Positions 25,549 to 34,607 of a stretch of DNA of 64,000 nt are shown one piece after another (position 1 is the first letter of the stretch; each line of letters starts with the position of its first letter). The notes beneath the pieces are model-generated. The model was not told the DNA's origin and made no database searches. It saw only the letters and a list, made by a program, of their open reading frames with translations. The stretch is from Nitrospiraceae bacterium (GTDB taxonomy: Bacteria; Nitrospirota; Nitrospiria; Nitrospirales; Nitrospiraceae), in contig JAHBWI010000002.1 in the NCBI GenBank assembly GCA_019637075.1, positions 434,001 through 498,000 of the forward strand, given 5' to 3'. Both the position numbers and the translations under genes were made by a program.

Positions 25549-26973
25549 GTGGACATGATGCCCGCCTCCCTTCCTGTCCGCCAACCATGCCCCCAGACAT
25601 CGTCCAGTACGATCGGGCGCGGGGTCGGACTCCTGGTGATCCTGTTGGGATTCCTTACCGTGCCGGACATGCTCTGGGCCGGAAGCTTTCGGATATTCGA
25701 CCACAGCGCCTCGGCGGCGGGTCAGGCCTCCGCCTTCACCGCGCAAGCCGACGATGCCTCCGCCGCATACTACAACCCGGCCGGTATGACCCAGCTCCAC
25801 GGTGTCCAATTGTCGGCAGGCACGACCCTTATCGGCGGCGGCTTCTCATTCCAAAATGCCGGAGGCGCCACGACCCCGGGAGATTTGCGCGGCAGCGTCG
25901 CCCTCCCGCCGCCATCCAGTTTCTACGCCACGGCGAATCTCAAAGATCTCGGCATCGGATCGGTCGACGGCCTGGTCGTCGGCTTGGCCGCGTTCAATCC
26001 GTTCGGCACGATCACGCGCTGGCCCGACAGCAGCCAGTTCTCCAGCGCCACGACCAAAGCCGCCTTCGAATTGCTCGATATCCGTCCGTCGATCGCCCTC
26101 AAACTCCACCCTGACTTTGCGATCGGCGTCGGCGCCGACATTTATACGTTTTCCGGCCTCCTCGGGGAGGGACAAGTTGAACGGCAACTTCGATGGCCCG
26201 GCGGGCTCGGGATCCCGGCCGGCTCCGGCATCGAGCTCACCGGCCGCGATACAGCCGCGGGCTTCAACGTCAGCATGCTTTATACCCCGATCCGGAACGA
26301 GGACGGGTTACCGCTCGTCAATGTGGGATTGATCTACCGGAGCCAAGCCACGCTGCACCTGAACGGGCAATTCATGGTCAACGGCGCACCGATTGCCGAC
26401 TCGCGCACCACCTTTGTCGTCCCCCAAGTCTTCACCGGAGGCGTGGCGCTTTGGCCGGTCCGCAACAAGAGTCGCGAGTGGAAACTGGAGTTGGACGTCG
26501 ACTATACAGGCTGGAAATCCGTCCGCAACCTCGACAGCACGCTCTCGAACGGGGTGACGATCGCGACGCCGGCCAATTGGAACAGCGGATACACGGTGAT
26601 GATCGGTACGGAGTACAAGTGGCTCAAACCGGAACCGCTGCCGGACTGGGACATCGCGGTGCGAGCCGGCTACTGGCACTCGCCGAAGGTCATCCCCGAC
26701 CTGACCTTCAACCCGGCCATTCCGGATGGCGACCAACATGCGATCGCTGGCGGTCTGGGCTTCATGTGCACCGGCAACGGGCATTTCCTCGGCCTGATCC
26801 CCTGCGGCGGATCGGACAAGGCCTTCCGGCCAAAGGGCCTCGGATTGGATGTGGCCTACAAGGCCGTGCTGTACGAAGATCGAACAGTGGCCGGGAACGT
26901 GAACCCGACCGTCAACGGAACCTACCGCACGACGCTGCACGTCGGATCGGTGAATATTCGGATGAATTTTTGA
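25549..26973 (+). CDS. OmpP1/FadL-family outer-membrane transporter
   Basis: 474 residues. A long signal region with a hydrophobic core (about 25-43) precedes the family signature: a short helix rich in Ala/Ser followed by AYYNPAGM near residue 70, then the LSAG strand. The remainder alternates in the manner of a beta-barrel and ends with an aromatic residue (Phe), as expected for outer-membrane insertion. Members import long-chain fatty acids, toluene and other hydrophobic compounds. The GTG at 25549 has AAGGAG 6 bases upstream; an ATG at 25555 is an alternative. No fatty-acid genes are adjacent. Confidence 0.9.
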   Translation: MDMMPASLPVRQPCPQTSSSTIGRGVGLLVILLGFLTVPDMLWAGSFRIFDHSASAAGQASAFTAQADDASAAYYNPAGMTQLHGVQLSAGTTLIGGGFSFQNAGGATTPGDLRGSVALPPPSSFYATANLKDLGIGSVDGLVVGLAAFNPFGTITRWPDSSQFSSATTKAAFELLDIRPSIALKLHPDFAIGVGADIYTFSGLLGEGQVERQLRWPGGLGIPAGSGIELTGRDTAAGFNVSMLYTPIRNEDGLPLVNVGLIYRSQATLHLNGQFMVNGAPIADSRTTFVVPQVFTGGVALWPVRNKSREWKLELDVDYTGWKSVRNLDSTLSNGVTIATPANWNSGYTVMIGTEYKWLKPEPLPDWDIAVRAGYWHSPKVIPDLTFNPAIPDGDQHAIAGGLGFMCTGNGHFLGLIPCGGSDKAFRPKGLGLDVAYKAVLYEDRTVAGNVNPTVNGTYRTTLHVGSVNIRMNF

Positions 26974-27029
26974 CCATGGCCCCCCCGATCATGCTACAGT
27001 TCTAGGTACGTACAAGCTGCGAGTCGCCA

Positions 27030-27053
27030 CCCATCCCGCCAAAACGGGATGGG
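27030..27053 (+). terminator. Hairpin between FadL-type and kinase genes
   Basis: CCCATCCCG (27030-27038) and CGGGATGGG (27045-27053) form a perfect 9-bp stem with a 6-base loop, 57 bases after the FadL-type stop and 28 before the kinase start. No U-tract; it could terminate the first gene or regulate the second. Confidence 0.45.
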
Positions 27054-27080
27054 ATTCATTGCTCGGCTGAGGGATCCCCC

Positions 27081-29462
27081 GTGACACAGGCTCAGCAGGC
27101 AACCCCCATCTCCTCGCTTCAAGACGAACAGACGAAAGTTCTCTATCGGAGTGCCGCCTTCGGGCTGCTGGTGTCCGTCATCAATGCGACGTTGATCGTC
27201 GTATTGGAATGGGACGTCTTTCCGCAAACTCCGCTGCTCTGGTGGCTGGGCACAGTCTGCAGCGTCACCGCCTTGCGCGCGGGCATCGTCTGGGGCTACT
27301 GGAACCACACCCCGGCCGGCTGGACCACAGCCGACTGGTATCGCTGGGCGCTCCGCGGCGTCACGGCGACCGGCCTGGCCTGGGGAGCCAGCACCTGGTT
27401 TTTGGGCCCGGACGTACCCCGGGCAAATGAGTTGCTTCTGCTGTTCGTGATGACCGGAATGGTCGCGGGGGCAGTACCAATCTTGGCACTTGTGCTGCCG
27501 GCCTTTCTGCTGTTCAACGCGACGGTCTCGATTCCCCTGCTCTACCACTTTGCCACAGCCGGCGATCCGTTCCACTGGACGCTGGCCGGCATGACGATCC
27601 TATTCGTCTCCGCCACGACCTATTCCGCCTGGAACCTGAACCATGCGGTCCTGACTTCCCTGCGGCTCAGGCTCCAAAACCAGGCGCTGGTCACCTCGCT
27701 GACCGAACGATCGACGGCGATAGAACAGCTGAACCGGGATGTCACGAAAGAGATTCAGGAACGCCGGCTGGTTGAAGAAGAACTCCGGCAAACTCAGGGC
27801 GACCTGGAACGCCGGATCGCCGAGCGCACCACGGATTTAGCGCAGGCCAACGAGAGCCTGCTCACGGAAGTCGAAGAGCGGCGCCGTACCGAGCGGGCGC
27901 TCTTCTCGAGCGAGAAGCGCTTCAATCACCTGACCGACAACCTCAACCAGGGCGTCTGGTTTGCGCAAGTCGAACCGCCGCAGGTGCTCTATGTGAATCC
28001 CGCCTTCGAACGCATCTGGGGACTTCCTGCCGATCGATTCTACGAAAACCCTCGCTTGTGGCGGGAGTGCCTGCACCAGGACGATCGCGCGTCGGTCAAC
28101 GAGGCCTACGATGCGGCACTGGCCGCGCCTGACACCAAAGACCTCGCCCTCTTCTACCGGATCGTCCATCCCGACGGGGCGGTACGCTGGATCCATGATC
28201 GCGTGGTCTTCCACCATAAGAGCGACGGGACGGTCGACCAGATCAGCGGCATCACCGAGGACATCACCGAGTCCCGAGCGTTGGAACAACGCCTGCGCGA
28301 GGCGCAAAAGATGGAAGCGGTCGGCCGCCTGGCGGGGGGCGTCGCCCACGACTTCAACAACGTCATGACCGTCATTCTCGGTTACAGCGCCGTTCTTCTC
28401 CAGGAAATGAGCCAGCAATCGAGCGCCCGCCATTTCGTCCAGGAAATCCAGCGGGCTGGTGAACGATGCGCCGCCCTGACCAGTCAACTCTTGGCCTTCA
28501 GCCGCAAGCAGATGTTGCACCCCGTGTCGCTCGACCTCCACCGAGTCATTCGCGATCTGATGTCCCTGCTCAGGAGCCTGCTTGGCGAACACATCACCGT
28601 CGTGCTCCGCTTGGACCCGACTCCCCGCTGGGTCAAGGTGGATGCGGTTCAAATGGAACAGGTGATCATCAACCTGGCCGTGAATGCCCGGGATGCGATG
28701 CCGCAAGGCGGCACCTTGACGATCGAAACGGACGAAATCCCCCTTTCTCAGGTGCGCGGAGCGGGAACCGGCAGCCGCACGGATCGGCCCTACGTTCGCT
28801 TTCGCGTGCATGACACCGGCATCGGCATGGACGCGGACACCCAGGCGCGCGTCTTCGAACCGTTTTTCACGACCAAACCGCAAGGGCAAGGAACCGGTCT
28901 CGGTCTTGCCACGGTCTACGGAATCGTACACCAAAGCGGCGGGACGATCAGCGTCGACAGTAAACCGGGGCTCGGCACGACTATGACGATCTGCCTCCCT
29001 CAAGTGACGCCGGTCGGTCCGCCGATGCCCGCCACAGTTCTCCCTCCGGATACCAAACCGGGCACCGAAGCCGTGCTGTTGGTGGAGGATGATCCATCCG
29101 TACGGCTCCTGACGCAGCATGTGCTCAGAATGCACGGGTTCCTGGTGTACGAGGCGGCGGACGGTATCCACGCCCTCGACCTGATCCGGCAACATCCGGT
29201 ACACGTCGACGTCCTGGTCACCGATCTCGTCATGCCCGGCATGAATGGGAAGGAATTGGCGAAACGGTTGCGCGGGAAGCTCGGTCCGCTGAAGGCCGTC
29301 TACGTGTCCGGATACAGCGATTCGGCCCCGATCGTCGGAGACGATGCGGATGGACAATCTGCGTTCTTAGCGAAGCCCTTTTCTCCGGAAGACTTGATCC
29401 GCACCATCCGCCAGCTCCTCCAGACGGCGGCGCCCGCCGCGCTGAGCCCGCCTCAGCGGTAG
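27081..29462 (+). CDS. Hybrid sensor histidine kinase (membrane sensor-PAS-HisKA-HATPase-REC)
   Basis: 793 residues. The first ~200 residues hold five to six hydrophobic segments and no periplasmic domain of size, so sensing is probably within the membrane. A long coiled coil (about 200-275) leads to PAS (about 280-405), HisKA with His423 in GGVAHDFNN, an ATPase domain with DTGIGMD and GTGLGL, and a receiver with Asp715 in VTDLVMPG. The GTG at 27081 follows GAGGG. Its kinase-receiver core is closely similar to that of the hybrid kinase at 2321-5422, though the sensors are different. It is convergent with the symporter gene, 7 bases away. Confidence 0.92.
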   Translation: MTQAQQATPISSLQDEQTKVLYRSAAFGLLVSVINATLIVVLEWDVFPQTPLLWWLGTVCSVTALRAGIVWGYWNHTPAGWTTADWYRWALRGVTATGLAWGASTWFLGPDVPRANELLLLFVMTGMVAGAVPILALVLPAFLLFNATVSIPLLYHFATAGDPFHWTLAGMTILFVSATTYSAWNLNHAVLTSLRLRLQNQALVTSLTERSTAIEQLNRDVTKEIQERRLVEEELRQTQGDLERRIAERTTDLAQANESLLTEVEERRRTERALFSSEKRFNHLTDNLNQGVWFAQVEPPQVLYVNPAFERIWGLPADRFYENPRLWRECLHQDDRASVNEAYDAALAAPDTKDLALFYRIVHPDGAVRWIHDRVVFHHKSDGTVDQISGITEDITESRALEQRLREAQKMEAVGRLAGGVAHDFNNVMTVILGYSAVLLQEMSQQSSARHFVQEIQRAGERCAALTSQLLAFSRKQMLHPVSLDLHRVIRDLMSLLRSLLGEHITVVLRLDPTPRWVKVDAVQMEQVIINLAVNARDAMPQGGTLTIETDEIPLSQVRGAGTGSRTDRPYVRFRVHDTGIGMDADTQARVFEPFFTTKPQGQGTGLGLATVYGIVHQSGGTISVDSKPGLGTTMTICLPQVTPVGPPMPATVLPPDTKPGTEAVLLVEDDPSVRLLTQHVLRMHGFLVYEAADGIHALDLIRQHPVHVDVLVTDLVMPGMNGKELAKRLRGKLGPLKAVYVSGYSDSAPIVGDDADGQSAFLAKPFSPEDLIRTIRQLLQTAAPAALSPPQR

Positions 29463-29469
29463 CGGTCCA

Positions 29470-30906
29470 TCAGCCCGCGGCCTCGTCGGCTCGAACGGAT
29501 GCACCGATCCACGGCGGCGAGAGGGAGCCGACGAACATGCCTGCCGCTGCGGCCAAAAATCCGACCAACTGCGGCGGCCAGATCGAATCGGACCCGCCGA
29601 AGGCTTCAAGCACGACCCAGGTCACCAATCCTGCACCGATTGCCAGCAACGCCCCCTGCGTCGTCGCTCGCTTCCAAAACAGTCCCGCGGCCAGCGGTAC
29701 GAATGCCGCCACCAGCGTCACTTTGTAGGCATTTTCGACCATCTTGAAGATTGATGCCTCTGAATTGAGGGCGAATCCGAGCACGGTCGCGGCAAAACAG
29801 ACCAGCACCACCCGCATGAGCCGCAGAAACTCGTCGTCTGCGATCCGGGGAAACCACGCTTTCAGCACGTTCTCGCTGAATGCCACCGACGGGGCCAGCA
29901 GCGTGGCCGATGAACAACTCATGATCGCCGAGAGCAAGGCCCCGAAAAATACGATCTGTGCAGCCAAGGGCGTATGTTCGAGGATCAACGTGGGCAACAC
30001 CAGCTGAGAATCGCGTTCGAGCAACCCGGCCACGTGGGCCGGATCGATCAAGGTCGCGGAATAAGCAAGGAACATGGGGACGAACGCAAAGAGGAAATAG
30101 AGCGATCCGCCGAGCACGGATCCGCGGACGGCCGTCCGCTCATCCCGCGCGGACGTGATCCGTTGAAACACGTCTTGCTGGGGAATCGAGCCCAGCATCA
30201 TCGTCATCCAGGCCCCGAGAAACGGAATCCAGGCCTCGAAGGTCGCGGGTGGAAAGAAATCCAGTTTTCCCGCCCTGGAGGCGTGCGCGATGACCTGATC
30301 GACGCCGCCGGCCAACCCGCTGATGATCGAGGCGATATACAACATCCCTCCCATGATGATCGTGATCTGCACGAAATCGAGGATCGCGACCGAGAACATC
30401 CCCCCGAAGACGGTATAGGCGAGCACAATGACGGCGCCGAGGACCATGCCCGTCGGTTGCGAGATCGCTCCGTCCGTCACGACCGAAAAAACCAAGCCGA
30501 GCGCCTTGATCTGTGCCGAGACCCACCCCAGGTAGGAGGCGACGATGCAGAGGGTACAGAGCACCTCAACGCTGCGGTTGTAGCGGAGGCGGTAATAGTC
30601 GCCGATCGTCAGCAGGTTGAGGCGATAGAACCGGCTCGCGAAAAACAGACCGGCCAGGATGAGGCAAAGGCTCGACCCGAAGGGATCTGCCACTACGGCC
30701 CGCAGGCCGTCTTTCACGAACGTGGCGGAGATGCCCAAGACCGTTTCGGCGCCGAACCAGGTGGCGAACACCGTGGCCGTCACGACCGGCAGGGGCAAGC
30801 AGCGCCCTGCCACCGCAAAATCCTTGGCAGTATGAACGCGCATGGCCGCGTAGAGTCCGATACCGACCGACAGCGCAAGGTAGAGGATGACGAAGGTCAG
30901 CAGCAT
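29470..30906 (-). CDS. Sodium:solute symporter (SSS family)
   Basis: 478 residues with about 13 hydrophobic segments. The segment DFAVAGRCLPLPVVTATVFA near the start, GDYYRLRYNRSVE and the GGMFSVAILDFVQ motif are typical of SSS-family transporters, which move organic acids, amino acids or sugars with Na+. The substrate cannot be read from sequence or context. An in-frame extension up to 31068 is basic, not membrane-like, and overlaps the presumed control region of the divergent lipase gene, so ATG 30906 is used. Confidence 0.9.
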   Translation of the reverse strand: MLLTFVILYLALSVGIGLYAAMRVHTAKDFAVAGRCLPLPVVTATVFATWFGAETVLGISATFVKDGLRAVVADPFGSSLCLILAGLFFASRFYRLNLLTIGDYYRLRYNRSVEVLCTLCIVASYLGWVSAQIKALGLVFSVVTDGAISQPTGMVLGAVIVLAYTVFGGMFSVAILDFVQITIIMGGMLYIASIISGLAGGVDQVIAHASRAGKLDFFPPATFEAWIPFLGAWMTMMLGSIPQQDVFQRITSARDERTAVRGSVLGGSLYFLFAFVPMFLAYSATLIDPAHVAGLLERDSQLVLPTLILEHTPLAAQIVFFGALLSAIMSCSSATLLAPSVAFSENVLKAWFPRIADDEFLRLMRVVLVCFAATVLGFALNSEASIFKMVENAYKVTLVAAFVPLAAGLFWKRATTQGALLAIGAGLVTWVVLEAFGGSDSIWPPQLVGFLAAAAGMFVGSLSPPWIGASVRADEAAG

Positions 30907-31091
30907 TCCGCGATCAACGATCGGGTGACGGTGACGGAAGAATCGGCGGGCCCGGAGCGCGATTGTAGCGAGCGGCTTCGCGCCACGCAACAGCAGAGCG
31001 CCGCACGCATTGACTTGGCTGCCGCGACCGGCTACAACGCGCCGCGCAACCAGGTGAGCCGAAGACACTTCGTACGAACCGGAGCATGCAC

Positions 31092-31958
31092 ATGACTCAA
31101 CGCCAAGGCAACCGTCACCTTGTTTCGTCCATTCTGTTGCTGGCCGCTTGCATCAGCCTGCTTCAAGCCTGCAGCGGCGCCTCCATCTTTCCCAGCAAAC
31201 CACCGGCCCCGATCGACTTCGCCCGCACGATCGAATATGCCGACCGCGCCGCACTGGTCTACGAAAGCACCGAGACCATCGAAGCACGCAACACCGCCGA
31301 TCACCGCTACGAAACCAGTCCGCTCGACGCATTGGGCGGCAAGGTCTTCCTGGAAACCGACGATGCACGACATCTCCAGTGGATCGCCGTTCGCGGCACG
31401 GCCAATCTCAACAACATCAAACTCGACGTCGACTATAACAAGGTGGTCGACGAACGCCTGCGGATCCCCCTCCACAAGGGCTTCGCGGACCTGGCGATGG
31501 ATGCCTACCGGTTTGTGAAACCGCGGCTCAAGCAGGGGTACGAGGTACGGGTGACGGGTCACAGCCTAGGCGGGGCCGCAGCGGTGATTGTGCTGATGTT
31601 GTTGAAAGAGGACGGCGCGACGCTCGGACAAGCCGTTACGTTCGGCCAGCCGAAGGTGACCAACCGGGCAGGCGTACGCAAGTATCAGGAACTCCCGCTG
31701 CTCCGCGTCATCAACGACAAGGACCCGGTTCCGCTCCTGCCTCCGCTCGAGCTGTTCGCCATTCTGGACGAGGGATCCTTCCGCCATCTCGGACCGGAGG
31801 TTGTCCTGGAGGATGGCGCCGCATTCCGCTACTACAACGGGCATGATGCCGAGCGCATGTCGGTGATGTCATTCTGGCAACACATGTCCGACCACGACGT
31901 TCCCGATCACTATATGAAGAACTATCTCGACCGTCTCCACCAGAAGCTGCTGCCGTAA
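31092..31958 (+). CDS. Class 3 lipase-like lipoprotein
   Basis: 288 residues. The N-terminus is a lipoprotein signal with a lipobox LQAC (Cys27). The alpha/beta-hydrolase core has the lipase class 3 nucleophile elbow GHSLGG with Ser158, a following FGQPKVTN motif, the likely acid in VINDKDPVP and a likely His in a DHDVPDHYM segment near the end. It should be a membrane-anchored lipase or esterase facing the periplasm or outer surface. ATG 31092 has GGAG 7 bases upstream; an ATG at 31086 is an alternative. Divergent from the symporter gene. Confidence 0.88.
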   Translation: MTQRQGNRHLVSSILLLAACISLLQACSGASIFPSKPPAPIDFARTIEYADRAALVYESTETIEARNTADHRYETSPLDALGGKVFLETDDARHLQWIAVRGTANLNNIKLDVDYNKVVDERLRIPLHKGFADLAMDAYRFVKPRLKQGYEVRVTGHSLGGAAAVIVLMLLKEDGATLGQAVTFGQPKVTNRAGVRKYQELPLLRVINDKDPVPLLPPLELFAILDEGSFRHLGPEVVLEDGAAFRYYNGHDAERMSVMSFWQHMSDHDVPDHYMKNYLDRLHQKLLP

Positions 31959-32136
31959 CGATGCGTCGACGAACCAAGATGGTGGGTCATGAGACAAGGT
32001 GCAGGGCTATGGTACGTCGAATGAGCGGCGGACCGGCATTCCCGTTGCGAAGGGACGGTGCGAGGCGTTGACGCGGCGCCCGCGCAAGAGGCGAAGTTTC
32101 GTTGACTTCTGACAGCCCTATGTTACGAATCCTGGT
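31959..32136. other. Intergenic part of a gene-poor stretch
   Basis: Together with 32368-32448 this forms the largest non-coding stretch of the window, about 490 bases interrupted only by a doubtful short gene at 32137-32367. I see no tRNA-like fold, clear hairpin or repeat in it. A TTGACT at 32102 has no good -10 partner. Confidence 0.4.
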
Positions 32137-32367
32137 ATGCGACTCTCCATCTGTCTCACCTGGATCGTCGCGGTCCTGTCGATTTGCGTCTTCACGATCC
32201 TCGCGTCGCTTCGCGGGTTCATGAGCGAAGACCGGGGCACCTCCGTGAAAACCGTGGCGCACATCGACTTGCCCCGCGTCGTCAAGGTCCACCGCGGGCG
32301 CTGCAATCCGGCGAAGCCGTCCTGTCACCTGGCTCGTCCCAAGCCCCATCACAGGGCCGCGGCCTAG
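32137..32367 (+). CDS. Possible small membrane-anchored protein
   Basis: 76 residues. An N-terminal hydrophobic segment (about 3-25) would serve as signal or anchor; the rest is basic with two cysteines (GRCNPAKPSC) and a His/Arg-rich end. Codons mostly end in G or C as in the neighbours, which supports it, but there is no clear ribosome site and no family I recognise. Confidence 0.4.
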   Translation: MRLSICLTWIVAVLSICVFTILASLRGFMSEDRGTSVKTVAHIDLPRVVKVHRGRCNPAKPSCHLARPKPHHRAAA

Positions 32368-32448
32368 ACATCGAGACACCCCTCATCCGGAGGCAGGCTG
32401 GGCCACGGCCGCCCCGTGATGCCATGGCCCAGGCGCTTCATGATCGCG

Positions 32449-33399
32449 TCACGAGAGGGCAATCAGCTGCTTGTTGGCTCCGAGCCACTGGTCGAAGGTC
32501 TGCAAAGAGGAGTTGAGCGCCCGAGAGATCGCAAGGTCGCGATTGCCGCAAAATACCTCGTTGAAGTCTCGCTTGAACTGAAACATGTTTCCCAGATCGT
32601 CGGCACCGGGAAACCCGAAGGTCCGGTAGACCTCCGGCGGCACTGCGTTGTATCGCACTTCACGGCCGAGATGTCGCGTGAGCGCGGCGGCCATCTGCCC
32701 ACCGGTGAGATGCTCCCCCGCCACTCCCACGGTCTTCCCGAGATAGGCATCACGCCGCTTGAACACACCGAGCGCGCACTTGCCGATATCCACGGCGGCA
32801 ATCCCCGGCAGCTTCTTCTCGCCCATGGGCAGAGTGAAGGCCAAGACCCCATCCGGCCCCGGCTTGGGTCCCATCCCGAAATGAATCAAGTTATCCCAAT
32901 AAAATGACGTGAGGAAACAGGTCGTCGGCACCCCGAGACGCTTGAATTCACCGTCCGCCTCGCCCTTTGCGTCGAAATGAGGAACCTTGTATTTGCCCAT
33001 AAGGGTCGGCATCCGGTTGTCCGAGAGCGGCACCCACCGACGGGAATCCTCGAGCGTCGACCACACGACATGCTGCAATCCGGCAGACTTCGCCGCCTGC
33101 GCCATCGCCTGGGCTTCGCTGAATTCCTTTTCAGGGGACATGTGCGCCCAGAAAAACGTCACGCAGAACGCCCCATACGCCCCGGCAAACGCCCGCTTCA
33201 GGCTCTCCGGATCATGCACATCCGCCGCCACGACTTCCGCACCGAGGCGCGCAAGCTCCTTGGCTTTGTCGGCATTCACGTCCCTGGTCAGTGCCCGAAC
33301 CGAAAATCCGGAAGCCGGATCGGCCAGAATAGCCCGTACCAACCCGTTCCCCTGCATGCCCGTTGCTCCCACCACTACAACGACCTGTTTCTGTGCCAT
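32449..33399 (-). CDS. NmrA-family NAD(P)-binding protein
   Basis: 316 residues, an atypical SDR fold. The dinucleotide loop is GATGMQG (11-17), followed by the ALTRDV and GAEVVAADVHDPESL strands characteristic of NmrA/HSCARG proteins, and later HVVWSTLED. Members act as NADPH sensors or reductases; catalytic Tyr-Lys is not obvious, favouring a regulatory or binding role. AAGGAGG lies a few bases before the ATG. Stands alone and is divergent from the exported coiled-coil protein. Confidence 0.88.
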   Translation of the reverse strand: MAQKQVVVVVGATGMQGNGLVRAILADPASGFSVRALTRDVNADKAKELARLGAEVVAADVHDPESLKRAFAGAYGAFCVTFFWAHMSPEKEFSEAQAMAQAAKSAGLQHVVWSTLEDSRRWVPLSDNRMPTLMGKYKVPHFDAKGEADGEFKRLGVPTTCFLTSFYWDNLIHFGMGPKPGPDGVLAFTLPMGEKKLPGIAAVDIGKCALGVFKRRDAYLGKTVGVAGEHLTGGQMAAALTRHLGREVRYNAVPPEVYRTFGFPGADDLGNMFQFKRDFNEVFCGNRDLAISRALNSSLQTFDQWLGANKQLIALS

Positions 33400-33479
33400 C
33401 TTCTGCGTTTCCTCCTTCTCTCACACCGGCTGTCAACCACGCGCCCCCTCACGCGTTTCGATTAGGGGGTGAATCCAGC

Positions 33480-33509
33480 TTGGTCTGCATCGCCCCAACA
33501 TGTTAGGCT
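33480..33509 (+). promoter_or_regulatory. Candidate promoter with adjacent palindrome
   Basis: TTGGTC (33480-33485), 18-base spacer, TAGGCT (33504-33509); the 10-bp palindrome CTATCGATAG (33508-33517) overlaps the -10 end and could be an operator. Confidence 0.4.
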
Positions 33510-33536
33510 ATCGATAGCTAGCCTGGGAGGAATACC

Positions 33537-34037
33537 ATGATGCGTCATTCCACCGATCGAATGGAATCCCCTCGGAACACCTGGCTCGCTCTTTCGTTCT
33601 TATTCGCGCTCGCAACAGGTGGCCTCGCCGGTCCTGCTCAAGCCGCCGACACCTCAGGCCCGTGGGAATGCTCGGGTTACCAAGGCGAAGCCCATACGCG
33701 CTGCCTCCAAGCGTTCATCGAAATCCAACGCGAGAAAATTTCGAAACTCGAAGCGGAAGTGCAGCTCCAGCAGGGCCGGATGGGTCAGCTGAAAGACCAG
33801 GTCGATCGGCAGGCCTCCGCGACGGCCGACCTCCAGCGCCAGATGGCAGACCAATCCTCCTCCACCACCTACAACTACGTGACATCGGGAGCCGGGCTCT
33901 ACCTGTATCCGCCCGCCGGCGTGGAACTCTACTTCGGTCGTCCCTGGGTGTACGGAGCCCCGTTCTACGTTCGCCCGCACTTCTGGGGGCCTCGCTATTA
34001 CCGCCCCTATTACGGCCACTGGCATCGCCGCTGGTAA
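33537..34037 (+). CDS. Exported coiled-coil protein with Tyr/His/Arg-rich tail
   Basis: 166 residues. A signal peptide (about 14-36, ending PAQA-A) leads to a mature protein that starts with a Cys-containing segment (WECSGYQGEAHTRC), then a coiled coil at about 57-105 with heptad-like Leu and Gln. The tail (about 112-166) is rich in Tyr, Trp, Pro, His and Arg and ends HWHRRW. Such proteins may oligomerise in the envelope; aromatic/His tails can bind metals or surfaces. GGGAGGAAT precedes the ATG. I do not recognise the family. Confidence 0.75.
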   Translation: MMRHSTDRMESPRNTWLALSFLFALATGGLAGPAQAADTSGPWECSGYQGEAHTRCLQAFIEIQREKISKLEAEVQLQQGRMGQLKDQVDRQASATADLQRQMADQSSSTTYNYVTSGAGLYLYPPAGVELYFGRPWVYGAPFYVRPHFWGPRYYRPYYGHWHRRW

Positions 34038-34061
34038 TCCAGCGTCCCGAGGGCACGCACG

Positions 34062-34427
34062 CTAGGCGGGATCCCGATGGACGGTGCCCGGTGTGAAAGC
34101 CGGGAGACAGACGGCAATGTACTCGGCCCCCTCGGGACCGGGAGTGCCGTAACGAATCCACTCACCTCGCCTCGTGATTACCGCCTGACCAGCCTGCACA
34201 TCCATCACACCGGCCTTGGTTTCCACTCGCAGCATCCCGCGAAGCACGACCGTGTACTCGTCAAACTCGGGTGTTTGACCAGGCTCCTGCCAACCGGACG
34301 GACTCTGCATCCGTGCAATGCTGATGGCCTCGGTCCCGCTGTTGACCTTGCCGATGTATTCGTCAATGAGCTTGGGCTTATTGCCGGCCGCTGCAATCCT
34401 CGTTGGCTTCTGAATCAATTGCGCCAT
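34062..34427 (-). CDS. Cupin-domain protein
   Basis: 121 residues, a single small beta-barrel. The segments PEFDEYTVVLRGMLRVET and VQAGQAVITRRGEWIRY correspond to the two cupin motifs; the His residues of metal-binding cupins are largely replaced, so metal binding is doubtful. The strand AEYIAVCLPAFTPGTVHRD closes the barrel. AAGGAG stands before the ATG at 34427; the upstream open frame is not needed. The substrate is unknown. Divergent from the ankyrin-repeat gene and convergent with the exported coiled-coil gene. Confidence 0.85.
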   Translation of the reverse strand: MAQLIQKPTRIAAAGNKPKLIDEYIGKVNSGTEAISIARMQSPSGWQEPGQTPEFDEYTVVLRGMLRVETKAGVMDVQAGQAVITRRGEWIRYGTPGPEGAEYIAVCLPAFTPGTVHRDPA

Positions 34428-34546
34428 GTTCGACTCCTTCCTCTTGCCGTCCACTTTCCCACAATCCGGCAACCCATCTAGCGGAGTCACCGCAAAATTC
34501 CAAGCCGATTCACCTGGGCATCTCTGAAAGAACAGTGACGCCGGAC

Positions 34547-34587
34547 CAAGGCGTATGCTAAACCATACACTCAGTGCCAACGCCTTG
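34547..34587. promoter_or_regulatory. Inverted repeat in divergent control region
   Basis: CAAGGCG (34547-34553) and CGCCTTG (34581-34587) are perfect complements 27 bases apart, in the 180-base gap between the cupin and ankyrin-repeat genes. Weak evidence for an operator. Confidence 0.25.
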
Positions 34588-34607
34588 AATTTTCACATAG
34601 GATACCG

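Noticed and set aside
26970-27000. TTGACC...TACAGT as promoter for the second hybrid kinase
   Set aside because: Spacer of 19 bases and overlap with the preceding stop make it unlikely.
27837-29357. 506-codon minus-strand open frame within the hybrid kinase gene
   Set aside because: Antisense to a gene with complete HisKA, ATPase and receiver motifs.
30907-31068. N-terminal extension of the symporter
   Set aside because: Basic and not membrane-like, and lies in the probable control region of the divergent lipase gene.
31987-32379. 130-codon minus-strand open frame in the gene-poor stretch
   Set aside because: Very Arg-rich, no ribosome site, no family; the shorter plus-strand frame is somewhat more plausible.
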